Below are positions 1-5,785 of a DNA stretch of 16,852 bases, piece after piece. The DNA comes from Bacillota bacterium (GTDB lineage: Bacteria > Bacillota > Clostridia > Oscillospirales > Oscillospiraceae), in NCBI GenBank assembly GCA_023459875.1, contig JAEWRY010000021.1, positions 1 through 16,852 on the forward strand, given 5' to 3'. The notes under the pieces were generated by a model. It ran no database searches. It had not been told where the DNA came from and saw only the letters and a program-made list of their open reading frames with translations. The translations under genes and the position numbers were made by a program. Every line of letters starts with the position of its first letter. The first letter of the stretch is position 1.

Positions 1-272
1 CGTACAACCACACATTAGACCGGATGGATTACGCGAAATCGCAGCAAGTTATCCTCCGGATAAAAGATGCTCCGGACAAAATCCACGAGCGCATGTGCCT
101 GTCGGAGCATCCGTTCGGAACGGTGAAGTGGTATGATGGGGCGCATTATCTGCTATGCAAGGGCAAAGAAAAAGCCGCAGCGGAGCTGGGGCTGAGCTTC
201 CTTGCGTATAATTTGAAGCGGGCGATCAATATGGTGGGAACGAAGGCGCTGGTGGCCGCGATACAGGGGTAG
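1..272 (+). CDS. IS transposase, C-terminal fragment (IS1182-like DDE family), cut by window edge
   Basis: The reading frame is already open at base 3 (Y-N-H-T-L-D-R before the first ATG at 24), so the gene begins outside the window and only about 90 C-terminal residues remain, ending at TAG 270-272. The segment reads EHPFGTVKWYDGAHYLL, then a K/E-rich stretch, then LAYNLKRAINMVG. This is the usual C-terminal end of IS1182-type DDE transposases, where E of EHPFG is taken as the third catalytic acidic residue of the RNase H-like core. No SD is visible before ATG 24, which argues against it being a genuine short gene. Terminal inverted repeats could not be identified. The family call comes from motif memory and is fairly secure; whether the complete element is functional cannot be seen. 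Confidence 0.8.
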   Translation, partial: YNHTLDRMDYAKSQQVILRIKDAPDKIHERMCLSEHPFGTVKWYDGAHYLLCKGKEKAAAELGLSFLAYNLKRAINMVGTKALVAAIQG

Positions 273-330
273 AATATCCCTGTCCTCCGCTATTTCGCAA
301 TCCGATCGCTGAATAACGGGTATAAAAACG

Positions 331-361
331 CTGAAAAGCCCGGTAAAACCGGACTTTTCAG
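331..361 (-). terminator. Intrinsic terminator of tRNA-Ser
   Basis: A 13-bp stem (331-343 with 349-361, one C/A mismatch that becomes a G-U wobble in the minus-strand RNA) encloses a 5-nt loop. On the minus strand it is followed by CGTTTTTAT. It lies 8 bp past the CCA end of the tRNA gene, as expected for its terminator. Confidence 0.8.
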
Positions 362-369
362 ACTAATTG

Positions 370-462
370 TGGCGGAGAAGGAGGGATTCGAACCCTCGAG
401 GCGCTTTTGACGCCTACACGATTTCCAATCGTGCGCCCTCGACCAAGCTAGGCGACTTCTCC
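370..462 (-). tRNA. tRNA-Ser, anticodon GGA
   Basis: Read on the minus strand, a 7-bp acceptor stem GGAGAAG/CTTCTCC is followed by discriminator G and an encoded CCA (plus-strand 370-372). The anticodon arm is CACGA-TTGGAAA-TCGTG, giving anticodon GGA, which reads UCC and UCU serine codons. The T arm carries GGTTCGAATCC. A long variable arm lies between anticodon and T arms (TAGGCGTCAAAAGCGCCTC, stem GGCG/CGCC), which is the class II feature of tRNA-Ser. Length is 93 nt including CCA. It is transcribed from its own promoter at 560-587 and ended by the hairpin at 331-361. Confidence 0.96.
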
Positions 463-559
463 ATAATAACTATTTGGTTGGGTTGTATTCAGCAATTTTT
501 CTATGCTTGCCGTCTTCCGCGGCTTTATGCATTTTTTATCCGCCAAATGCAACATTGCT

Positions 560-587
560 ATTATACCAGTTTTTTTTCGTCCGTCAA
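560..587 (-). promoter_or_regulatory. Sigma-A promoter of tRNA-Ser
   Basis: On the minus strand: -35 TTGACG (582-587), 16-bp spacer, -10 TATAAT (560-565), preceded by TGG, which makes it an extended -10 (TGnTATAAT). Start of transcription should be near 553, leaving roughly 90 nt of leader to be processed off the tRNA 5' end. Confidence 0.85.
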
Positions 588-642
588 GGGGTAATGTTTT
601 ATTTTCCCCGCAAAAACAAACCTTGCTGGAAATATTTTGGGC

Positions 643-671
643 TTGTTCTGAGCGGTAATAAAAGTTACAAT
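643..671 (+). promoter_or_regulatory. Probable sigma-A promoter of first SleB-domain gene
   Basis: -35 TTGTTC (643-648), 17-bp spacer, -10 TACAAT (666-671). The -35 is weak, but the same layout (TTGCTT, 17 bp, TACAAT, with a shared GTTACAAT) recurs before the paralogous gene downstream, which supports it. Confidence 0.55.
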
Positions 672-702
672 TTGGTTACACTGTATGGAAGGATTTGATC
701 GA

Positions 703-1506
703 ATGAAACGAAGAATTGCCGCGCTGGGACTTGCGCTTCTGCTCATCGCCTCTGCTGCGCCTCAGGCGCTGGGCATCCAGCTCACAGTGGATGGGCAGGC
801 CATTTCCATCGAGAACAAGGTGATCGACAGCACCACCTACGTTTCTCTCCGGCAGATGGTCGGGTACATAGATCCTTCCGCCTCGGTCTCTTGGGATAAC
901 AAACAGGCGGCGGCGGAAGGCAGTGGCTTCACTCTGACCGTCAGCCCCGGGGAATACTGGCTTATCTGCAACGGGCACTATCTCTATATCCCTGACGGCG
1001 TTAAGGTCCTGAACGACGTTATCATGGTGCCTGTGCGGGTACTGGCAAAAGCGCTGGGCGCCACCGTAACATGGGACGCTGCCAGCGGAGTGAGCGTTAC
1101 CTCCGGCTCATCCCCCTTAAGCGCCAGCGATCCCGTGTATAACAGCGATTCCGTCTATTGGCTTTCCCATATCATTGAAGCCGAGGGCGTCGGCGAGCCG
1201 CTCAGCGGGAAAATCGCGGTGGGCACCGTGGTGCTCAACCGCGTCGCCAGCAGTGAGTTCCCCGATACGATCTACGACGTCATCTTTGACTCAAGCTACG
1301 GCGGACAGTTTGAACCCGTAAGAAACGGCACCATCTACTGGGCTCCCACCGAGGAGAGTATGATCGCCGCCAAGCTCTGCCTGGAGGGCGCGCGGGTGGC
1401 CTCCGAAAGCCTCTATTTTTATAATCCCTCCAAGTCCAACAGCACCTGGTTCGCCGATAACTGCACCTACGTCGCCACCATCGGCAAACATGTCTTCTAT
1501 AAGTAA
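703..1506 (+). CDS. Secreted copper-amine-oxidase-N-like / SleB cell-wall hydrolase domain protein (copy 1)
   Basis: Predicted exported protein of 267 residues. Residues 1-24 form a signal peptide (MKRR, hydrophobic core, cleavage near QALG). Residues about 26-135 resemble the copper amine oxidase N-terminal-like domain: YVSLRQMVGYI, then VPVRVLAKALGATVTWDAASG. Residues about 150-267 match the SleB/Hydrolase_2 fold: WLSHIIEAEGVGEPLSGKI then AVGTVVLNRVASSEFP, with Glu161 the probable catalytic glutamate. SleB enzymes are lytic transglycosylases that cleave spore cortex; SleB-domain proteins outside spores may trim vegetative peptidoglycan, so the exact role here is inference. ATG 703 is chosen because GGAAGGA (687-693) lies 9 nt upstream; the in-frame ATG 685 overlaps that SD and has none of its own. 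The gene just downstream is a paralog. Confidence 0.88.
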   Translation: MKRRIAALGLALLLIASAAPQALGIQLTVDGQAISIENKVIDSTTYVSLRQMVGYIDPSASVSWDNKQAAAEGSGFTLTVSPGEYWLICNGHYLYIPDGVKVLNDVIMVPVRVLAKALGATVTWDAASGVSVTSGSSPLSASDPVYNSDSVYWLSHIIEAEGVGEPLSGKIAVGTVVLNRVASSEFPDTIYDVIFDSSYGGQFEPVRNGTIYWAPTEESMIAAKLCLEGARVASESLYFYNPSKSNSTWFADNCTYVATIGKHVFYK

Positions 1507-1570
1507 GGCCCTCCGGATAGCTGCGTGAACTGCTTATGATCGGCTGAGAGCCGTTATTCATGCATTACAT

Positions 1571-1604
1571 TTATGGATGGGAGGCAGACGCTTCCCATCC
1601 ATAA
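1571..1604. repeat. Stem-loop downstream of first SleB-domain gene
   Basis: TTATGGATGGGA (1571-1582) pairs perfectly with 1593-1604; a further G-U and a G-C pair leave a 6-nt loop. There is no T-run after it, so it is more likely an RNA 3'-end stabilizer or part of a composite terminator than a simple intrinsic terminator. Confidence 0.6.
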
Positions 1605-1646
1605 GGAACAGAACTTTTAGATAAATGTCTAAAAACCTGCCGCGAA

Positions 1647-1700
1647 AATAAAGCCACAGGGCCATAAAATCCTCGGATTTTATGGCCCTGTGGCTTTATT
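1647..1700. terminator. Perfect 26-bp inverted repeat, probable bidirectional terminator
   Basis: Bases 1647-1672 are the exact reverse complement of 1675-1700, with only two bases (TC) at the centre. The GC-rich middle (GCCACAGGGCC) is flanked by AATAAAG / CTTTATT, so an RNA from either strand would end in an A/U-rich stem base. A terminator for copy 1 fits the position 140 bp past its stop. The length and perfection of the stem are greater than a terminator needs, so a small palindromic mobile repeat is an alternative. Confidence 0.55.
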
Positions 1701-1746
1701 CGGCACGCAGTAAGTAACACCGACCGCTTCCGACAAAAAGTCACTC

Positions 1747-1775
1747 TTGCTTTTTAGGAGCAAATAGGTTACAAT
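1747..1775 (+). promoter_or_regulatory. Probable sigma-A promoter of second SleB-domain gene
   Basis: -35 TTGCTT (1747-1752), 17-bp spacer, -10 TACAAT (1770-1775). The layout matches the promoter of copy 1. The -10 is also part of a small dyad GTTAC-aataca-GTAAC (1768-1783). Confidence 0.55.
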
Positions 1776-1804
1776 ACAGTAACAACTAGTGAAAAAGCAG
1801 AAAC

Positions 1805-1811
1805 AGGAGGG
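1805..1811 (+). promoter_or_regulatory. SD site that selects a TTG start
   Basis: AGGAGGG lies 7 nt before TTG 1819. The in-frame GTG at 1789 has no SD within 25 nt, and the GTG at 1813 is too close to the SD. This site therefore sets the N-terminus of the second SleB-domain protein. Confidence 0.75.
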
Positions 1812-1818
1812 TGTGCTT

Positions 1819-2787
1819 TTGAAAAAGCAACTGTTACGAATCTTGCTTTGCGCTTTTCTTATCTTTGCATTGAGCGGACAGGCGCTGACTGTGGACGCAT
1901 CTCCGTCAGAGGAACAATGCGCGGTCTCCGCCCAGGAGGATACGCAGGAACCCTCCGAACAGGCGAAACCCTCGGAAGAGCCCGCTGCGGAACCGGAAAC
2001 AGCGCAGTACGGCGAAATGGCTGTGGAGCCCTCTCCCGTAATTCAGGGTCCGGCTGTCTATGTGAATGGGACTTTTATTTCTTCTCTTGCGGACGCCTGT
2101 ATCGTCGATCAGACTACATATCTTTCCATCAGCACCATGGTAAAAGCGCTTCAGCCTGATGTTCAGGTGAACTGGGTCAATGACCGGGCCGAAGGCACTG
2201 GCACCGGCGTCATTCTCACGGCAAAGCCCGGGGAGTGCTACCTGATGATGAACGGCCGGTATCTCTATGTTCCGGACGGGATACAGGTGTCAAACGGCAG
2301 TACGGTGGCTCCCATCCGCACAATAGCGTTTGCCTTCGGCGCGACGGCAGCCTGGGACGCCTTCACCGGCAACATCAACATCACCACGGGGTCCGGTCCT
2401 CTTGCGCCCGGCGACGCCTTCTATCCTCCTGACGCGGTGTACTGGCTTTCCCACATCATTAACGCGGAAGGCGGAAATCAGCCCATGGCAGGCAAGGTGG
2501 CTGTCGGCACCGTCATTCTCAACCGAGTGGCAAGCCCCCGTTACCCCAACACCATTTATGACGTGATTTTCGACTGCAACTACGGTGTCTATCAGTTCTC
2601 TCCCGCCGGCAACGGCTCTATTAATAGAGAACCCAACGAGTCCAGCGTGATTGCCGCTAAGCTCTGTCTGGACGGCGCCAGGGAAGCGGAGGGCAGCCTT
2701 TATTTCAACGGCGTGGGCAAAAGCTGCTGGGCTTCCCGCAACCGCACCCTATGTGCGACCATCGGCGACCACAACTTCTATTACTAA
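1819..2787 (+). CDS. Secreted copper-amine-oxidase-N-like / SleB cell-wall hydrolase domain protein (copy 2), TTG start
   Basis: Paralog of the preceding gene, 322 residues from a TTG start chosen on its SD. Signal peptide about 1-27 (MKKQLLRILLCAFLIFALSG). Residues about 28-72 are an acidic, Glu/Pro/Ser/Ala-rich low-complexity linker that copy 1 lacks. Residues about 78-190 are the copper-amine-oxidase-N-like domain (YLSISTMVKALQPDVQVNWV; APIRTIAFAFGATAAWD). Residues about 205-322 are the SleB domain (WLSHIINAEGGNQPMAGKV; GTVILNRVASPRYPNTIYDV) with probable catalytic Glu217. The two proteins align almost throughout, so this is a tandem duplication. The linker could act as a cell-wall spacer. 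Two or three cysteines in the mature part (Cys253, Cys284, Cys303) might form disulfides, which is speculation. A role in spore or vegetative wall hydrolysis is inferred from the domain only. Confidence 0.88.
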   Translation: MKKQLLRILLCAFLIFALSGQALTVDASPSEEQCAVSAQEDTQEPSEQAKPSEEPAAEPETAQYGEMAVEPSPVIQGPAVYVNGTFISSLADACIVDQTTYLSISTMVKALQPDVQVNWVNDRAEGTGTGVILTAKPGECYLMMNGRYLYVPDGIQVSNGSTVAPIRTIAFAFGATAAWDAFTGNINITTGSGPLAPGDAFYPPDAVYWLSHIINAEGGNQPMAGKVAVGTVILNRVASPRYPNTIYDVIFDCNYGVYQFSPAGNGSINREPNESSVIAAKLCLDGAREAEGSLYFNGVGKSCWASRNRTLCATIGDHNFYY

Positions 2788-2794
2788 TCTACAT

Positions 2795-2832
2795 AAAAGA
2801 AATCCCCCGAGGTGACTCGGGGGATTTCTTTT
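2795..2832. terminator. Bidirectional terminator between convergent genes
   Basis: A perfect 17-bp stem (2795-2811 with 2816-2832) has loop GTGA and A4/T4 at its two ends around a CCCCCGAG core. It sits between the plus-strand SleB gene (stop 2787) and the minus-strand trkH gene (stop 2839), and serves both. Confidence 0.93.
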
Positions 2833-2838
2833 CGCCGG

Positions 2839-4287
2839 TTAACCGCGCCGCCAGGTTCTGGGGGTGAACAGCACCAGAACGGGGAACAGCTCAAGCCGCC
2901 CCATAATCATGCCGATGCTCAGCGCAAAGGTGGTTAAATTGCTGAGTCCTTCGTAATTGCCGGCCGGGCCTACCATATCCAGACCGGGGCCGATATTGTT
3001 GAAAGTGGCGGCAACGGCGCTGAACGCCGTGATAAAGGTCGGAGAAGAGGTGGAAGTGATCAGAACCAGGATCCAGAAGATGATAACGTAGGTGGTCAGA
3101 TAAAAGCTGACCTGGCGGATCAGGTTATTGCTCAGGGGTTTGCCTTCAAAGGTGACCGGAAGCCTGCGGTTGGGGCAGACATTGCGCCGGATTTCCTGAA
3201 CGGTGGCCTTGACATAAATGGCCACGCGGCTTATTTTAAGACCGCCGGCCGTGGAGCCGGCCATGGCGCCGATAAACATCAGGATCAAAAGGATCAGACG
3301 GCTGAACATCGGCCAGGTATCGAAATTGACCGTAGTAAAGCCGGTGGTGGTGATTACCGACGACACGGAGAAATAAACGTCGCGGATCATAAGCGCAAAA
3401 GAATCGTACTGCCGGCTGACGTTAAAACAGATGAGGGCGACGGCGGCGAGAATGATGCCAACGTACCAGTGGAGTTCCTCACTCTTGAAGAAATCCTTCA
3501 CGCTGTGGAAGAGCAGCGCGTAGTACAGATTGAAGTTGACGCCGAAAAGGATCATGGCGGTTGCCAGCACGTAGTCGATATAGGCGCTGTTATAGTAAGC
3601 CACCGAATTGGCCTTGATGCCGAAACCGCCGGTGCCCGCCGCGCCAAAGGCGTGCAGGAAACTGTCGAACACGGGCATGCCGCCGAGGACCAGCAACACT
3701 ACCAGAACGGCGGTCATAGCCAGATAGATAATGTACAGGATGCGGGCGGAACTGCCCAGCTTGGCCCTGACTTTTCCGAAGATGGGGCCGGGAACCTCCG
3801 CCCGCATGATATACACGTCGTCGGATTCAATTTTCGGCATTACCGCCATGGCGAAAACCAGAACGCCCATGCCGCCGATGAGATGCGTGAAGCTGCGCCA
3901 CCACATGACCGAATGACGGACGGACTCAATATCGGTAATGAGGCTGGAACCCGTTGTGGTAAATCCGCTGGCCGTTTCAAAGAAAGCGTCGATGGGATTT
4001 AGAATGGTGCCGCTGAGTAGAAAGGGCAGGCTTCCGAAAAAGGACAGCGCGAACCAGGAAAGCGCCACGATGACAAAGCCCTCCCGGGCATAAAACTCGG
4101 TATTGGAGGGGCGTTTCAAGAGGAGCAGCAAGCCGGCGCTTCCGGTGATGCCCATGCTCATCAGGAACGGCCACAGGCCCTGCCAGCCCTCCTGATAGAG
4201 AAGCGCTATGACAAGGGATGGGGCCATGAGCAGCGCCACAACGCACAAAATCCGGCCGATGACATAGCCGACCATTTTATAATTCAT
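2839..4287 (-). CDS. trkH: TrkH-family potassium uptake channel subunit
   Basis: Integral membrane K+ translocation subunit of 482 residues, the usual length for TrkH. It is hydrophobic throughout, with four M1-P-M2 repeats. The four selectivity-filter loops are readable: SGFTTTGSS (107-115), AGTGGFG (217-223), ITTTGFTTV (312-320) and FNNIGPGLD (429-437). A conserved basic/glycine stretch, GAMAGSTAGGLKISR (340-354), belongs to the last-repeat gating region. Its ATG overlaps the TGA of trkA by 4 bp (4284-4287) with GGAG 6 nt upstream, so the pair is translationally coupled. TrkH works with cytosolic TrkA to import K+, probably in symport with or driven by the cation gradient. The distinction from KtrB is by length and the two-RCK TrkA partner. 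The minus-strand transcript ends at the hairpin 2795-2832. Confidence 0.96.
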   Translation of the reverse strand: MNYKMVGYVIGRILCVVALLMAPSLVIALLYQEGWQGLWPFLMSMGITGSAGLLLLLKRPSNTEFYAREGFVIVALSWFALSFFGSLPFLLSGTILNPIDAFFETASGFTTTGSSLITDIESVRHSVMWWRSFTHLIGGMGVLVFAMAVMPKIESDDVYIMRAEVPGPIFGKVRAKLGSSARILYIIYLAMTAVLVVLLVLGGMPVFDSFLHAFGAAGTGGFGIKANSVAYYNSAYIDYVLATAMILFGVNFNLYYALLFHSVKDFFKSEELHWYVGIILAAVALICFNVSRQYDSFALMIRDVYFSVSSVITTTGFTTVNFDTWPMFSRLILLILMFIGAMAGSTAGGLKISRVAIYVKATVQEIRRNVCPNRRLPVTFEGKPLSNNLIRQVSFYLTTYVIIFWILVLITSTSSPTFITAFSAVAATFNNIGPGLDMVGPAGNYEGLSNLTTFALSIGMIMGRLELFPVLVLFTPRTWRRG

Positions 4288-5654
4288 GCCTGACTCCGTG
4301 TTTCCGCCAGGATGTCGTCCAGATCCTGAAAGCCCTTGCGCGTGGTGGCCACGATGACGTCGTCGCCTGGCAGGATGCGGTCGGAACCGCCGGGATAGAT
4401 GATGTTGTCTTCCCGGATGATGCAGATGACCAGAACTCCCGACTTCGTGGGCAGCTGGGCGAGGGTGGCTTTTGCCGCGCGGCTGGACTCTTTGACTTTA
4501 AACTGCAAAACCTCCACGCTGCCGTCCGCCAGCCGGTAGAAGGCGTCGATATTGGAGCCCTGGGAATTTTCCGTTGAGCGGACGAAGCGGACGATAGAAT
4601 CGGATATGAGGCACTGGGGCGTGATGATCGCCTGCTCTCCCACGTTTTCCAGCAGCTTTAAAAGGTCGGTGCGGTTCACCTTCGTGACCGTCTTTTTAAT
4701 TCCCGAGCGCTGGGCAAAGAGGGAGAGCAGGATGTTCTCCTCGTCGATTCCGGTAAGGGCGATCACCGAATCGTAATCCGCGGCGTGCTCTTCCTTTAAA
4801 AAGGCCTGCTTTGTGCCGTCGCCGGAGACGATTTCCGCCCGGGGAAATTTAATCGCCAGCTCGTCCGCGGTAACGGGGTCGCGCTCGATGACCTTGACGC
4901 GCATATGCATCTTCAAAAGCTCGGGCACCAGATAATTGGTCACCCTCCCCCCGCCGATGATAAGCGCCGACTCCAGCCTCGCGGGACCTTTCTGGCTTTT
5001 ATTGCAGAATTCCAACACGTCCGCCGTGCTGCCGGTCACCATCACGTGGTCGCCCGCTCTCAGGCAGGTCTCCCCGTCGGGGATTAGCACCTGCTCTCCC
5101 CGCACGACAATGCAGATAATGACGTTGCCGAACCGGCCGTTATGGTCCCTCAGCTTGAGACCCACCATGGGAGCGTCGGTACGCAGCGCCAGCTCAACCA
5201 TGTTAACCCGGCCGTGCCGGAAGGGTTCCACATTGAGCGCGGCGGGGAACCGCAGCATCTGCGTGACGGCCCTGGCCGCCTCCAGCTCGGGATTTATCAT
5301 GAGGGTAATCCCCAGACTCTCCCGCAGAAAGTCCACCTGGCCGGAATACTCCGGGTTGCGCACGCGGGCGATGGTATATTTCGCGCCCAGCTTTCTGGCG
5401 GTAATGGCCGCGATGATGTTCGTCTCGTCGTTTGAAGTGACGGCGATAAAAACGTCGCACCTGTCCACGCCCGCTTCCAGCTGGACGGCGTAGGCAGCTC
5501 CGTTGCCGGACACGCCGCTGATGTCATACGTATTGATAAACTGCTCCAGACGATCTTCGTCCTTTTCAATGACGATGATATCGTGGTTTTCCCTGACCAG
5601 ATCGCCGCACAGCCTTCCGCCGACCTTTCCGGCTCCCGTGATTACAATATACAT
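4284..5654 (-). CDS. trkA: TrkA, cytosolic NAD(H)-binding regulator of K+ uptake
   Basis: Peripheral gating subunit of 456 residues, matching the full-length tandem-RCK TrkA form (about 458 residues) rather than the single-RCK KtrA. The first RCK_N Rossmann domain is at about 1-125, with GAGKVGG (7-13) and acidic end of strand 2 VIEKDED (28-34). TrkA_C is at about 140-210. The second RCK_N is at about 229-350, with IIGGGRVTN (232-240) and VIERD, and the second TrkA_C at about 370-440 ends in PGDDVIVATT. The family binds NAD(H) or ATP/ADP and sometimes c-di-AMP at the C domains; which one applies here cannot be seen. It starts at ATG 5654 with GGAG 7 nt upstream, is driven from the promoter at 5686-5714, and overlaps trkH by 4 bp. 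Confidence 0.96.
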   Translation of the reverse strand: MYIVITGAGKVGGRLCGDLVRENHDIIVIEKDEDRLEQFINTYDISGVSGNGAAYAVQLEAGVDRCDVFIAVTSNDETNIIAAITARKLGAKYTIARVRNPEYSGQVDFLRESLGITLMINPELEAARAVTQMLRFPAALNVEPFRHGRVNMVELALRTDAPMVGLKLRDHNGRFGNVIICIVVRGEQVLIPDGETCLRAGDHVMVTGSTADVLEFCNKSQKGPARLESALIIGGGRVTNYLVPELLKMHMRVKVIERDPVTADELAIKFPRAEIVSGDGTKQAFLKEEHAADYDSVIALTGIDEENILLSLFAQRSGIKKTVTKVNRTDLLKLLENVGEQAIITPQCLISDSIVRFVRSTENSQGSNIDAFYRLADGSVEVLQFKVKESSRAAKATLAQLPTKSGVLVICIIREDNIIYPGGSDRILPGDDVIVATTRKGFQDLDDILAETRSQA

Positions 5655-5667
5655 GGTTCAGCTCCAA

Positions 5668-5682
5668 ATCATCTGTGATGAT
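5668..5682. promoter_or_regulatory. Dyad at the transcription start of trkA, possible operator
   Basis: ATCATC-TGT-GATGAT is a perfect 6-bp dyad spanning the expected start of transcription of trkA-trkH, between the -10 and the SD. It could be an operator or a short 5' hairpin. No regulator is encoded next to it. Confidence 0.35.
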
Positions 5683-5685
5683 CTT

Positions 5686-5714
5686 ATTATACCCGACGAG
5701 GAAACTTCTTTCAA
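5686..5714 (-). promoter_or_regulatory. Sigma-A promoter of trkA-trkH
   Basis: On the minus strand: -35 TTGAAA (5709-5714), 17-bp spacer, -10 TATAAT (5686-5691). The leader is only about 25 nt. A dyad CTTCTT-TC-AAGAAG (5705-5718) covers the -35. Confidence 0.85.
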
Positions 5715-5737
5715 GAAGCTTTCCTTGCCGAGGGCAT

Positions 5738-5775
5738 AAAAAAGCCCGCCAAGCCGCTTACGGGCTTGACGGGCT
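5738..5775 (-). terminator. Intrinsic terminator of the Clp ATPase gene
   Basis: A 13-bp stem (5763-5775 with 5743-5755, one mismatch that is a G-U wobble in the minus-strand RNA) is followed on the minus strand by a run of six T (5738-5743). It begins 11 bp past the stop of the Clp ATPase gene. Confidence 0.9.
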
Positions 5776-5785
5776 GTGATTCTTG

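Larger units (their letters stand above)
1507..1818. other. Palindrome-rich intergenic region between the two SleB-domain genes
   Basis: This 312-bp gap contains no credible gene. It holds a 12-14-bp hairpin at 1571-1604, a small dyad TTTTAGA/TCTAAAA at 1615-1634, a perfect 26-bp inverted repeat at 1647-1700, and the promoter at 1747-1775 of the next gene. The SD and TTG start of that gene close the region. Confidence 0.8.

Noticed and set aside
367..594. Plus-strand open frames over the tRNA gene and its promoter
   Set aside because: They run through a complete tRNA-Ser on the other strand and have no SD or family resemblance.
1789..1818. GTG 1789 as start of the second SleB-domain gene
   Set aside because: It has no SD at a usable distance and would place 10 extra residues before the signal peptide; TTG 1819 has AGGAGGG 7 nt upstream.
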